Positions 13,801 through 27,012 of a DNA stretch of 64,000 nt are shown in pieces (position 1 is the first letter of the stretch; each line of letters begins with the position of its first letter). Source of the stretch: Archegozetes longisetosus (taxonomy: Eukaryota; Arthropoda; Arachnida; Sarcoptiformes; Trhypochthoniidae); the NCBI GenBank assembly GCA_018873245.2, contig JAEMBT020000007.1, positions 3,091,129 through 3,155,128 of the forward strand. The letters are read 5' to 3'. The position numbers were made by a program, and so were the translations under genes. The notes under the pieces are model-generated. The model worked only from the letters and a program-made list of their open reading frames with translations. It did no database searches and was not told the origin of the DNA.

Positions 13801-16800
13801 CTCTTTGATCAACTATTCAAATATATGCTGATTATTATTACTTTTCATGATAAATCTTCATATTACAACTCTTTAGTTGACTTAGAGCTCAAAACAATGA
13901 TTACTTCAATAAGTACTAAGCTTATGATAAGCTTTTTCTCTTTCCTTCAGCATTCTATAACCGGACTTATCAAAATTTCAGATAATCTTATTCTAATTCT
14001 AAAATTTTCTATGGCATGAAGAATAGTTGAATGAAACTCTTTATATTTCTCTAAAAAAGATGCTTTTGAAATATTTTGAAGTTTATACTAAAGTGTACTC
14101 ATTTATTATTCAATAGCTATCGAAAAAGTACTCTAAAGTCAAACATTCGCATTAAAACCTCTTTATTATTTTAAATATATCATAAAAATTTCATAAGCTA
14201 TGGCTTAAATAAAGTACTTTAAACCAAATCAATCTTTTTATCAGTTCATAAATACTTAATAAACTGTAACTAAAATCGGTAATTATTATTTTTTTGCAGA
14301 AAGCCAAAGAAATGTTACTTTCATGTAAATTTTACTGTTCTGATATTCTGCGAACGAATGTCATAATGTGTTGTGTACTGAGTATCTGCTAGAAAAACCA
14401 ATCAATATTTTCCTCAGTACACTCAATATTCTCTCTTATTATGTGGTACATGTTACGTAACATTGAAACACAAACCATTAAAGATCTACTCAATATCAAG
14501 TCAAATATGAGTTTCAATGGATATCATATTTTAGATATCTTAAGGAGATTATTATCCTGCTTAACAAGGAATCATATGATGAAAGCATCCGATTTCCATT
14601 AACTCAATGGCAAGTATATCTCTTTGTTTACGTAACGCATGTCTTACTAATTTAAAACCTAATGCATTTGTTATTTGATAAAGCATTTGAGGTAAAAGCA
14701 CTTTGACCAAAGTCTAGAAAACTTAATTTTAGATTAAATTGTGGGTTCTTCAAAATTTCTCAAATAGATAAATTGATCATTTTTCATAAGAATTGCTATA
14801 TATTTCAAATACTTGAATAGAAAATCAATTTTTCTAAACTACGTAAAGAGCTGGTTTAATTGATCATAAAATGCGAAGAATTTTCTTCATAACTGTAAGT
14901 ATAATTCATTCTGAAGTAAAAAACCAAATCTTGTTTCTTACAGTGATTTGAAAAATTAAATCTCGATATGTTTACATAGAATCTCGAATGTTTACATAGT
15001 TTATGTTCGATAAAAACAAAACAATTTTCTTTTACAGTCATCTGAGGAATGAAAGTTGGACCAAAATTAATCGCTCGCTTTCGAAAATAAATTTGGCTTA
15101 AAATGATTAAATACTAAGCAAAGTATTAGTAAAAATATCGTATCACTAAAACCATGTTTACATCTATAGACTTCATCGACCAATAGATTTGAATGATAAA
15201 TCTGAAATGATGTTTCATATGCTACATTGAGATTTTTGAGAACGACTTATATATTTATTAAGTAATATCTGGGAAGAAATAAGTCAAGCATAATTACGAA
15301 ATGACGCAGAATTTCATATAACCCTAAAGAGTATTAGCGTTTAATATATGAAGTATAATCTCGTTATAACGAACTTCAATATCACGAAATTCAATAATTA
15401 AGTAACAGTTCTTACAATCTTTATTTAAATCCCTTTGACATTCTGTTAGAAATATTTCTCAAAAGTAAGGGATTTTCTATGTGAAAAAGTAAATATTCGA
15501 ATATATTAAGCTTTACTATAATTAAGTTTTCACGTATTCCTAAAACCGTTAAAGTCATGCTGAATGATTGAATGTATCTATCTATAGATATTAATTATCA
15601 GCATTCTCTAGAAAGTTGTAGTTGAGTGCAATTAATTTCATCCAATTAAGCGTAGAATTGAAAATTTGGAGTACAATCGATTTTCGGAACTTTACTAAAC
15701 TTTTTGCTATTTTATCACGGATAAAACTGTAATAAAATTGCAGAAATTGTGCCCTCCTTAATCAATCTCAAGCTTAAATATAAGCAAATTACTTTTCATT
15801 AGATAACAATTTTTTACTTCATAATTAGGTTTGTTTCATAGTTATATAAGGTCTGGGTCTAATTTTCTTCTGTAATCGACTGTTGACTATGATTACATTA
15901 AAATAAAAGATGAACTTTATTTTAAACTGAGCCAGTTAAATTTTTCTGCGAATAATTATGATTTTTTTTGAAAAAGAGTAGATATTCATTAAAAAAAGAA
16001 GAAAATTGATGTACTGATGTAGATCATTATATAATTTTTTGAATAAATTACTAACTGGCAACAAAATTAGTAGAAGAAATCCTTTACAACAGAACTTTTT
16101 GCATTCTGTCACAATTTATTGAGTTAAAAATTTTTCATGCGATTATTACATGTCAACCGGTTTATTCGAAGAGTAAAAGCATTAACTTTAAACTACAACT
16201 TCAACTTTATAAGAATATTCCGTATTTCTCAGAAATTCGTCTAATATTCTTGAGCTGGTCAATTAAAAATTAATTATCTTGATGATGATTGTGGTATTTG
16301 TTTTAATTAAAACTTCAAAACTTTAGTATAAATATTTGTTACATCAGTTGCATTCACAAAAGATCAACAGAAATAGGCATACAATATAGCGCAAAACAAT
16401 CTTGAAAACATAGCTAACACGAGTTAACTTCGACCTTAGCCAAATTTGAATTAGGATTGTTTAACATCATTGCACTATTTATAAAGACATAACCAGAGTC
16501 CTGGCATTTTAGCAGTAGAAAGTCGAAAATTATCTAGATTTTAATGAACATGCATTCCAATGAGCTCACGTCTTCCAAAAAATAAGTTCCTTAAATCTAG
16601 TGCTCGCATTAAATAACAGTCTGCAAAGATAAAAGCATAAATCTCTTACATCAGAATACTACCAATCAATCCAGGCTTTGTCAATCTATAGAATTTTTTA
16701 CGGAGCTGCCTGTAGTTAAGTAAAAGGTAATAAGATTACATGAAAGAATGACACGAATGACAAAAGATAATTTTGTTTTTCTATGATATATATGTATACT

Positions 16801-17076
16801 TCATATGATATCTTTTGTCAATACTTTTTTACAATAACAGAAATGCATCCAATTTTCCTTATCATTGCTGACCATAAAATATAGCAACTCGAAAATAGAG
16901 AATAAAATTAACTTTAAGTAGAATTCTGATATCAATATTAGACTATTTTCTTAACTAACGCTAGTATAGATATAAGAGAAATAATTTTTTGACACTTAGC
17001 TTGAAATGAAGCATATGTTATAAGAAAGAAGTGAAATTTGTATTTTGATCACAAATTGCAGCAGTAAGTTTGTCGA

Positions 17077-17280
17077 TTGGGAGAACAATTTTTTGCAAAA
17101 ACAGACATCGAAAAAGATGAGGCAAAAGCGAGAATGATTTGCCACAAATGCAATGAAAGAATGCACGTAGTATTTCAAGATAAGAGAGAAATAAAAGCTT
17201 TGCTTAACTTTGTTCAGGCATATATATTGAGTTTATTTCTCTCTTATGTCGATGGAATTGAAATGAGAATAAATATATGA
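17077..17280 (+). CDS. Small conserved ORF, duplicon A copy
   Basis: About 67 codons from a TTG, ending at the stop at 17278-17280. Highly charged: KDEAKARMICHKCNERMHVV, then FQDKREIKALLNFVQAY, ending in MRINI. The copy at 58355-58543 encodes the same pattern (CHK..ER..VF.DK.EIK.LLNF..AYI). The two differ by a 2-base and a 1-base indel that together preserve the frame, and most other differences are conservative, which suggests past coding. I do not recognise a domain. It may be the last exon of a longer gene, because an acceptor-like TTGCAG stands at 17056-17061. An in-frame stop at 17065-17067 lies just upstream. Confidence 0.4.
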   Translation: MGEQFFAKTDIEKDEAKARMICHKCNERMHVVFQDKREIKALLNFVQAYILSLFLSYVDGIEMRINI

Positions 17281-20200
17281 CAGAAGTAAATAAGATCTAC
17301 AATTTGGTCAGTAAGAATAGAAGAAATAAAAATGACGACAAATCTAAATGAGTCACAATTGATGGCGACATGAATGACAGTTAAAATTAGATTTTGTTAG
17401 GAATACTGGCAAACTTTCTGGCTGCTTGTTCAACCAGCTTCAGTTCGAGTTCTAACGCTTTATAGTATAACTTATTTTCAAATCAATTTATTAACTTATT
17501 ATCTTATACTATATTTATACGTTGGCAGAGTATCTCCCAGATAAAAATCTTATATTTTCTTCACGTAAATTAGTACAAATTTATAACTAGATGAACAATT
17601 CCACCAAACAGATTCATTTAAATTTATTTAATAAAATTATTTGATTAATTCAGTAGTGATTCATTTTGGTTGGGTCATTTAACTTTTTTCGTTTAATCAA
17701 AAGTCTGTTTGAATTTTAAAAAACGATTTATCTTAACATTTTTCTGGTTTTTTAACAGTTACTTTTATAAATTATTATCATCTGTTGATGAAGACAGAAA
17801 CGATGAGTTCAAGAATTTTCACTGTTTACTCAATTGCTTCAGTACCTAAGCCTTTATTTGACAGCAAAGTACAATCAATAAAACTGATTGCAATCAATAA
17901 AAGAGAAAGTTTTGCTTTTGATCGTGTCTTTAAAGAAATAAAATCCATGAGCGAAACTTTATAAATCTTTGAAGATCTAAGAATAAACAATGAAATCTTT
18001 TTGATTGATAAATAATGTGATAGAAATCTATAGTTCTCTTCTGTTTCATTAGAAATTTTGGTTGACTAGAAAATAATGAAAAATAACCAACAAACATCTC
18101 ATTTTTCATTCACAGACTTTGAGAAAGAGGTTTGGTTTAGACACATTTTATTAGAGATTTTAAGGACTATTAACAACTGATTTTTTTTCTTTCAAAGATA
18201 TTGTTTTTGTTTAAAATCAAGATCAGAGTTTAAAAGTTCATTTTTGTTATTTGTCAATATTTTAGAGCTAGTCCTCACTTGAAATTTTGCTACTTATATT
18301 AAAACTAAATAATTTCAATAATAATGCTACGATAAAACTTCTAGTTTGCTTACATTCAAATCTTGAAAAACATAAATATTTTTTCTCTCTTGTATCAACT
18401 ATCGTATTGCCTCACTTATTTTAGTAAAGGAACTCCACTTCAAAGTAAATAAGAAAAACAAAGTAAACTTTTTTGAGAAATGAGAACAAAAGTGCACAAA
18501 ATTGTGGGAAAACAACAACAAAAAACTCAGTTTTGTTGGCGCAAAAGTTGATGAATGAGATCATGATTGATGTGCTCTCAATTCAAACGATAGTAACGAT
18601 TGTGATCATTAAACAGTAAAACCTTAATTTACACTCAAATGGAAAAGTCCTATCATTTGAGAAGCAATTCATTTCTCATATGTCACTATTGAATATGATT
18701 TGCTTGAATTTTGCTCTGGGTAGACCATCGATTAGAGGCGGAAATTAGAGTGATTTAGCTAGACGCTACCTTTGAGCTTCCTACTCATATCCTTTATAAA
18801 TCTTTCCTGAATTTTTAGCGATTTTTCTGCTTTCTGGATATCTTGAAATATTAAATTTTCGATCGATTCTCACAAGTTAGACATATTTCTCCTTTCATAA
18901 GCAGGAGTTCAGATTATATTTGACTCTTACTCTGCAAACCATCCACTTATTTCTTGTGATGACTATAATCTCTTTAAATTTGGAATAATCTTTCATTTCC
19001 ACCAAAAGAGATTTTAATGTAAAATAGTTTTAATGTATTTTCTTTTATGCCAATACCTAATCAAATAATGCATCAAATGAACAAAATATTCGTCGTTAGA
19101 CTTTGATAGGTTTTCAATTCTTGAGAAATATATAAACACAAGATGAAATACAAATAATTTTAGTTCGCATAAAGAGTCATTTATTTTTCAGTTATGATCG
19201 TAAATTTTCTAGATTTTTGAATTTTATAATCAAAGAGCCCATAACAAGAGAATTTAGGATCATAATGAAGTATATTTGATATATTCCTGATATTTTATAT
19301 ATTCTTGTACAAAGAGGAATCCTTACATTTATTTCTACCTTATTACATAAAATCTTGTTTGAAATCACTCCTGAATATGAGTTATAGAAATGATTAAGTA
19401 ACTGATCATTTTTCATATCGTAATAAATGTAAGGTAACAAGGGATTCCACACTCTACTTATAAGCGAATAAAATAATAATTGGGTAGAATAATAGGAAAT
19501 ATGAAATCTTTTAATGAATTAGAGGTTTTATTCAGGAATAGAATTTCATCTGTTGCTAAGAGACTTGACTTCTCTGTAAACTAATTATGTATAAAAGTTG
19601 AAAAGATAGACGTTTTGTTCACGAGAAAATTCTGGCAAGTCAATTAATTATTCATTGTTTTAAACTTTAGAAGAGATGACTAAATTTTTAACCCAAAGAC
19701 AATTCAGCTATTATAGTGAATGATGGATCAAACTAAAAGTTGTTTGCCATTATTTTAAAGGAAATTTAAAGCTATTTTCGAATGAAAATCATACTTCAAC
19801 TGTTTATTGATATAAAGCTGTCACTTTAAGTCATTTTTGTCATTAATTTGAATTTTAACTAAAACTCTGAAAAATTGTCAGAGTAATAGGAAAGATATAA
19901 CTATAAAAAACAACTTATTCTTATTCAATACCTTTTGAAGATTTAGTTATTTCTTATTGACAAAAATGTAAAACTATTGTGCCTTAGTTTCATTTAAATC
20001 ATAGCAGTTTTGATTGTTAAAATAAATTGTAAAAAATATTAGCGAACCCAAACCATTTATACGAGAAAAAATTTGACTTTATAGGTAATGCATAGGTGTG
20101 AGATTTTGAAACTACAGGGAAAATGATAAAATCTTCTTGATCTATTTAGTATCAAATCGAGAAGTAAAGTACTTTTTAAGGACATATACTTTTCTGTATA

Positions 20201-21238
20201 ACAAATATTTTTTATTTCAAAGCTGCACTCAACTTAATTTTAATATTTATATGATTGATAAAGATAAATGTTGAATATGTGCGAATCATGTTCTAACTTT
20301 ATATCATTAACCGCGTCTTTAGCCAGTGTTCCGCGAGACTTGGGCTTTTCAAACTCGATGGCGAGTCTCGAGTCTGATCTTGTATAATATAATATTTAGC
20401 CTCTAAAGTAAATAATTTATTGACATAATACATCTAAGTTATTATCTTTGATTGCTATTCAGATATTTTTAACTTATTTAATAAATTTTTAAATCAAAAG
20501 TCTAACTCTTATGAATAAGTACAATTAGAGTGAAGTACATCTCCTTCGATCCCTGATGAGTGTAGATCATAAATCAAAGTAAGCATAAAAGTTTAATAGT
20601 TCCATAAAGAGAACTATTGCTTAACTATCAACTTAAAGTTTACCAACAAAAATTAACACTTGATTAAAGAACGATAATTAAAATATTTATTAGCTCACAT
20701 ATCATCAATTAGCTTTGAACTAACTTTAAACAAAAAATCGATTAAAATCATGGATTTTCGGTGACTATTAGGATGTTTAACTGTATTAAAATATAGAGAT
20801 TTGTATTTTAAGTTTAATACTTTTCACGAGTAATTGAAAGAATGAGCAACCCTTAAAAATTCGCTGGGCACACATCAATCAAAGATAGATAAATGAAATA
20901 CTTTAGAAAAAGTGAATACCTTCAAAACTTCCGTTTAGCACTGACTTATCTGCGAATAACACGAAAATTTATAACAATTCCAGTTATGAGTAAATAATAA
21001 AGCTTTTTAACTAATTTAGTTAATTTAATAGGCTTACAAAACTTTACTATATGGACATCAATTTATGTTACTAATAGGTCTTTTCAACTGATCAACTAAA
21101 ATATAATTTATGAATAATTTATGAACTGGGATCGTTATGAATTTTTGTGTGTTAAAGTTTCTGTGTCTGGGGTAAATCAGCGCGAAATGAAAGTTTGGAA
21201 AGTACTAATTTTTTCTATAGCACTTGACTCTAATTGTA

Positions 21239-21411
21239 CAGTGTTGTAATTAATAAATCTCACATTAACCTATACTGACACTTCACTGAAAACATTATGA
21301 GTACTCTTTAAAATATGCAAATAAATGCATAGAATTTTTGTTACTCCTAAAAGTAAGTTTGCAGGGAGTTTTCATTATGGGCTAACGTGAGATTTATTAA
21401 TTGAAATACTG
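21239..21411. mobile_element. TA-flanked MITE (173 bp)
   Basis: Inverted ends of about 36 bases: CAGTGTTGTAATTAATAAAT on the left and CAGTATTTCAATTAATAAAT as the complement of the right, both continuing CTCAC. TA lies on each side (21237-21238 and 21412-21413). No coding capacity; probably a Tc1/mariner-superfamily derivative. It lies in the duplicon A-specific block. Confidence 0.65.
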
Positions 21412-21886
21412 TACCTAAATATTATCTGAACAAACACTTTGATCAGATATTTACCATTTGCGAGTCTTCAAAAAATGTCTTGCTAATTAAACGTATGAAT
21501 ATAGATGTTATCTAACTATAAAACAGATTTTGATTTGTTTCATAGCTCAACATTTCAAAAGCAGTACTATAAAAGTATTTATCAGTTTTATACAGTTTAT
21601 TTCCTTGAAAATACATAAATCAGGAAATATAAGTGATAAGTCCAGGCGTATATTGAGGAAATTGTTAAACAATAAAATTTATTAATAATTTATTTGTTTA
21701 TAGCTTCATAGCCTAAAATTTTTATCACAAACGCTTATCAATTAAACTCTTAACAAAAGCTTTTTAACAGACATACGAAAGTTTGTTTATTTAATAAACT
21801 CTTATCAGCTAATATTGTTCTATCAATTTTATACCTTTACCTCCAAAAAACTAATCTTCAAGCATCATTTCCTAGCCTTTCCAAAC

Positions 21887-22560
21887 GGTTACACTTCGAA
21901 ATTTCGAAAAATAAAGTTTCGAAAGCCCTGTTTTGAAGCCCTAATAATACGATAAACTCCATTTTGTTTTTATAGGGGTATTACTTTCAGATCTCTATTA
22001 AGAAACCAATGGATTGGTAGTAAAAAATAGTAACATTGATGTAATTGTGTTCATTAAAATGATTGGCATATTTGTTATCAATTAAACTGAACCTGGCTTT
22101 ACATCCTTTAGTTTTGTACTAATAATGATCTCTATTTAGTAGGTTTTAATTCTATAAACATCGAATTATTGTGAACTGCAGATATAGAACTGCAATCATT
22201 ATTAATTAAATAAACTCAATCATTCATAATTTATTCTAGAAAACATTAAAAAGTAGAAAATGTTTTGCGGATGTCTATTAATGAATGAAAGACTTAAAGC
22301 TTTTATTATCTTTAAAACTCTGTCTGGTAATCCCTTAATCTATTGGAGTTCCTCTGCAATTTGATAATAGTGAAAACAAGTTTATTCCACAAATAAGGCT
22401 TATTTATTAATTTAATGTTTAATTATAATCTATTTGATATTTGAAAATATTTAGTTTCAAATTTAGCTTATTTTAGTTTAGAAAATCGGATTCTTTTTTC
22501 TGGTATAAAGTTTAGAAACAGGGTTTTCGAAACTTTATATTTCGAAACTTCGAAGTGATC
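21887..22560. mobile_element. Non-autonomous DNA transposon, Mutator-like, with perfect 11-bp target duplication
   Basis: A 674-bp element with the perfect direct repeat CCTTTCCAAAC on both sides (21876-21886 and 22561-22571). The inverted ends share CACTTCGAA then TTTCGAAA then ATAAAGTTTCGAAA then CCTGTTT over more than 40 bases with about four mismatches. No coding frame. A 9-11 base duplication is typical of Mutator-like elements. It lies in the part of duplicon A that duplicon B lacks. Confidence 0.75.
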
Positions 22561-23859
22561 CCTTTCCAAACATATTTCATTGAAACAAGTTGTATGTCTT
22601 ATTTACTAATAATCTAGCCTGCGAACTTATTCAGGCTCACGGGCTCGACAAGCTGAACCTGAGCGAACTTTGAGCCTACTCGGAATATTGTCTATAGTTA
22701 TACAGACGACTAGGTAAAGTTTTTTGCATTAAAATATACATTATGGGTAAAAACATTCTTTACTTTTGAATTTGATGGCAGAATCACAATTTATTCATCC
22801 TCAGCTTTAAACCATATGGTTAGAAAATATATTAAAATGTTTGTCTTGTAATGAATACTGACCTGAATTCATCATATTTATGATCAACTGATTTATGAGT
22901 TATTTCTATTGCGCCAGTATATGATCAGAAAAAGGATGCTTCTTATGGTAATTACTGAGAATTAAAGCAATCATTTCTATGCAACTCAACTAATGGTTGA
23001 GTGTTTTAGGCCTTAGTAGAAGTTAATTTCCAAATAGTAGCTCATTTTATCACGTATAAATGTGTTTGATGCATATTTTTAATAAGAAATTAGCATAATA
23101 TATATTCTCACTGCTTGAGTTGAACTTACGAGCTGGGACTCTCTTACATCGCGTGATTTAATATTCAATTGAAATAAGAATTTGATGTTCATATCAGAAA
23201 CATCTGAAAGATTAACAACTGGCTGAGAAATATATTTTAGTATTGGTCTAATATTAACAGCTATCTTATTGCAAAAGCTTCATTGCTATTTTGATTTAAT
23301 TAATATTCAAGTCTTAGAAATAATAAAACATGCAATTTCACAGAATTGGTTTCAATAATCAATATTATAATCTGACTCATTTTCAGAATATAGCTTCATT
23401 TTGTTTTCCTTTTATTGCATCTGATGTTCAGTAAAAAAACATATAAACATTCAAGTCTGGAGTGTCTGCATTAGTTTTATCAATTATCAAAGAGCTTTAT
23501 GTACTTAACTGAACTAAAGCTCAGTATTATTTATCGTGGAATTTTTTTAAATATAGAGTTAAATCCATGAAGGCAAATTGGATCAATTTTTTAATTACTA
23601 CTAATTTGAACTTAAAAAATAACGCATAGGTTGCGACTAAAGTAAATAATTAGACAATACATTTATATTTAAGTTGATTGAATCATTTTTCAAAGCTTAA
23701 TTAAGTATTTATTTTGAACTAGTATTTTCAAAGTTCATACTTTTTGCATTTATACCCTATATTATTGCAAAAGGCTTATATACACTGCATTAAAGTGTGT
23801 TTTCAGTAGCAAATAATACTTTGCCATAAAATGCTAGATCTAAAAGCATAAGCATTAGA

Positions 23860-26800
23860 TTCAGTAAATTTTGTCTAAAAGCCATTTCTCTTCATTGTCC
23901 ACTTTTACTATCTTTGACTTCTGTTCAGCCTTTGCTTTCTATTTCTAGACTTTTGATTGTTTGCTATTAGTACACTATTCGTTCATTTGATTTGCTTTTT
24001 CACTTCTATAGTAGATCAAACTATTAATTAACGTCATCAGCACTTTGTTCCATAAAATAATAACGAATATGAGACCATTTGTATTGAAAAAAATTGATTG
24101 CATAACACTTCATCTTGTAATTAAATAGTATGGCATACAAAGTTGAGATACAGTAAAACTTCATTTTCAGAATTCAACTCATTTGAGCTTATTATTAAAA
24201 TAGTTGGATTCGTATTTTATGCTAGTCTAAGTCTAAGTACAATTTCAATATGATTCAAATTTCTACGTGAAAACTTTCATCAATAAAATCGATTAAACAA
24301 AAGCATTTAGTCATGAAATTGTAAATGGCATAGATTTATCTCTACTGACTGTGAGATATTTCTGAATAAATCAAACCAACAGACGGTCTATTTATTATTG
24401 AGAAATATCAACAACAAGGAGAGAATGAAATAACAAATTATATATTATTTTTCGAATAAGAACTTAACCTGAGAAGAAGCTATTTATTGATCTGGTCAGG
24501 AATAAATACAAGATTTAAATATCTTACAGCAAAGTCGAGAAATAAATAATTTTTTCAGAATAATGATCCTAAATAAAACATCAATTCAATTAGAAACAAA
24601 GATACACGAGGGATGTATCCTGTTGGATTCGGACTTCATAAGAATTGATTAAGTTGCAATTTGAGCAAATATTGTCCTTCAATATAGTTAGGCTTTGGAT
24701 CCTACTCCCAAGACTTAAAAATTCAAGATATCGGATCCTCTAAAGCACTGGGCCTTGCTTATGTATGAATTCCTACTCATGCTTAATGGCTTTTCATCTC
24801 AAGTGTAGGAAATTTATTTATTTTTTAAGTTTGTATTTTTTTCTCCTTAAAGTTATTTTCTTCAAACTAAAGAAAAAATGTTTGCGATAGAATAATCAAA
24901 TAAATCAACTCAATTACTAATTGCATATTTAAGTAAAATATATATGCAATTCTTACTTTCAACCGTTAAAAATTAAAATTTTTTATTTGCAATAGATAAC
25001 TCAATGACAAGAAGATACTGGTGGGAAAAATATACCACAATATCAGTTATTTTATACTATGATTAGCTACGCGATAACCTGTCAAAATTTTAGGATAGGG
25101 AAAATTATTATATTTAATATGATATGCAAACTAAGTTTTTGGATTCAAAAATATTTTACAAACAAGTGAAGAAATTATGGACTGTAAAAAATTTGCAAAC
25201 TACTAATTTCATTGGGTGTTCACCTCCCTAGGAAAGAACTGAACTGAATATTGTGAATCAGTTAGATTATTAATTATAATAACAATAAAGGTTCCAACAA
25301 AAAATCAGATGAAAATATGGTTAGTGACAAATAAAGATGGTGGCAAATAAATATGCATATTGCTTTTGGAAGGCCCAAATATGGTAATTTTAGTTTAATG
25401 TTTGTGAAATATATAGGAACCCAATTTGGCATTATGCCGATTGCTAGAGAAATTTAGTCAATTTATAACAAAGTATTGCGTAACATTTCCCTTATAGAAC
25501 TGACTATTTAAGCTCGATTTTTTCAAACGTTTGAGAATCAGAGCCAATACTTATGATTCTCAAGCTTTCAATAAATGATTTAAATTGTTTGATTAAATAA
25601 ATTTTGTCTAATTTGATAGTCTAACTTATAGAGTTATGAATAATTTCCAATTGAAATCATGGTTTAAATTAAATTTTAGATAGATAATCGAAACTTATAC
25701 TCAAACCTTTGTTTTCATTTATTACCTTGTATCAATTGTAATCAAAATATTTTGAATAAATTCATCAGAAAACTGATAGATACTCCCAGTTAAGACATAT
25801 TTGCAATTATTTAATATTCTTCAAACTGAGTGCAGATAAGAAAAATTTTATTCCAAACCCTTATAGACATCTCATTATTATCTATTCAGGCACAATTCTA
25901 AGTACAAACCATATCTCCCAGGAATTTTTAAACATCATTCGATATCAATAGTTAGTATTGGTTTTCAAGCAGAATTGCCCAAAACTCCTATACTTTAAGA
26001 TGAAATCTAATGCGAATTCTGATTAGCGGAATATTCCACCATATTCATGTATAAATGTGTCACTTTATGCAACCTAAGCTTAGGCTGGCAAAAATAAGCT
26101 CTGACTTTACGTTAGAAAATTTTCTTCAAAATCAAAAACTGATACAAACTAATTCTATAAAAATTCTGAGATTATTTAAGAGTGGAATATTTTCTCATTA
26201 GTTCAATGTTACTTTTGATATGTCGATCAATTTCTGACATAATTAAGAGTTTAAAAGAAAGAGTAGGAGAATACTTGAATTTTCTAAAAATTTAATTTCT
26301 AAAGGGATTAATCCACAGAATCATAAACATAAGAAATCGATAACCATTAGCTGTAAAGATTCGATATTTTTTGTGCTGTTTAAGCGAAATAACCCATTAG
26401 TGAATATTTCATCGGTGATAGAAAAAAGTTCAAATAACACATAAATTGAATTAAAGGAATTTATTTAGTTCTCGTTCTTCTCTAAATCTGAATTTCATTA
26501 GATATAACTTGTTATAAATAGTGTTAAAGTTAATCAATGCTTTTCTCATTAGTTGTTAAGTAGAAATATATGCGCTTCACGCATAAGTTTATAGTCAGCT
26601 ATAATTGAATCAAGAGAACAATAAGATTAGTACTATCGAACACATTCTTCTTTTTTGTATTACATTACATTAAGTCCTACGCTGTGCACAAATCCTCTCA
26701 ACCGTAAATATTGAACATAAAGGTTACCTTCAAGGTTTTCACACTATACAGAATATGTTATATGGAACTTAATCTAAATATATCACAAATGTTTAGAATA

Positions 26801-27010
26801 TTTTTCAATTTTCAATAGTTTTGAAAATTTTCTAAAATTTGGTTAAATTTCGATGACACAAGTATATGCCTAATTTTATACTCTAATTTGCTTCAAATAT
26901 TCAGATATTAATATACTTTAGTTTCTATTTAAAATCAGTAGCAGTTAAGCAGAAGAATAATGTTAAACACATTCTTCGAGATAAAGAACCAATTCTTTAT
27001 CTTTTTAAAT
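23860..27010. other. No gene recognised
   Basis: Featureless AT-rich DNA after duplicon A. A patch at 24600-24780 (GGATCCT words twice, GGATTCGG) is less AT-rich but has no frame of note. Confidence 0.55.
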
Positions 27011-27012
27011 AC

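Larger units (their letters stand above)
19950..22870. other. Block present only in duplicon A
   Basis: Between the collinear anchors at 19900 and 22910 duplicon A has about 2.9 kb that duplicon B (63010 to 63130) lacks. It contains the TA-flanked MITE at 21239-21411 and the Mutator-like element at 21887-22560. It also has two short G+C-richer patches (20330-20375 and 22615-22685) with repeated GCTC/GAGTC words. The remainder is featureless AT-rich DNA. Confidence 0.6.
14340..23850 (+). repeat. Duplicon A, direct diverged copy of duplicon B
   Basis: Collinear with 56060-64000. Anchor pairs include 14440 with 56140 (ATGGTAC/GTGGTAC region), 17060-17280 with 58320-58543 (small ORF), 18100 with 60020 (TCATTTTTCATTCACAGACT), 18570-18600 with 60870-60900 (ATGTGCTCTCAATT), 19020 with 62170 (ATAAAATAGTTTT...ATGTATTTTT), 19850 with 62950 (CTCTGAAAAATTGTCA) and 23800 with 63960 (AAGTGTGTTTTC...GTAGC). 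Copy A has lost the stretches corresponding to both carboxylesterase exons and has gained about 2.9 kb at 19950-22870. Confidence 0.8.

Noticed and set aside
13720..14019. 99-codon hydrophobic ORF, possible secreted protein
   Set aside because: Composition is what T-rich DNA gives in any frame; its first part overlaps the G+C-richer island where the opposite strand looks more protein-like, and it has no second copy.
14856..15041. 61-codon minus-strand ORF in duplicon A
   Set aside because: The matching region of duplicon B (about 56500-56640) does not keep the frame.
20595..20618. Hairpin AATAGTTC...GAACTATT
   Set aside because: An eight-base stem without terminal duplication or partner copy; no support as a mobile element or RNA.
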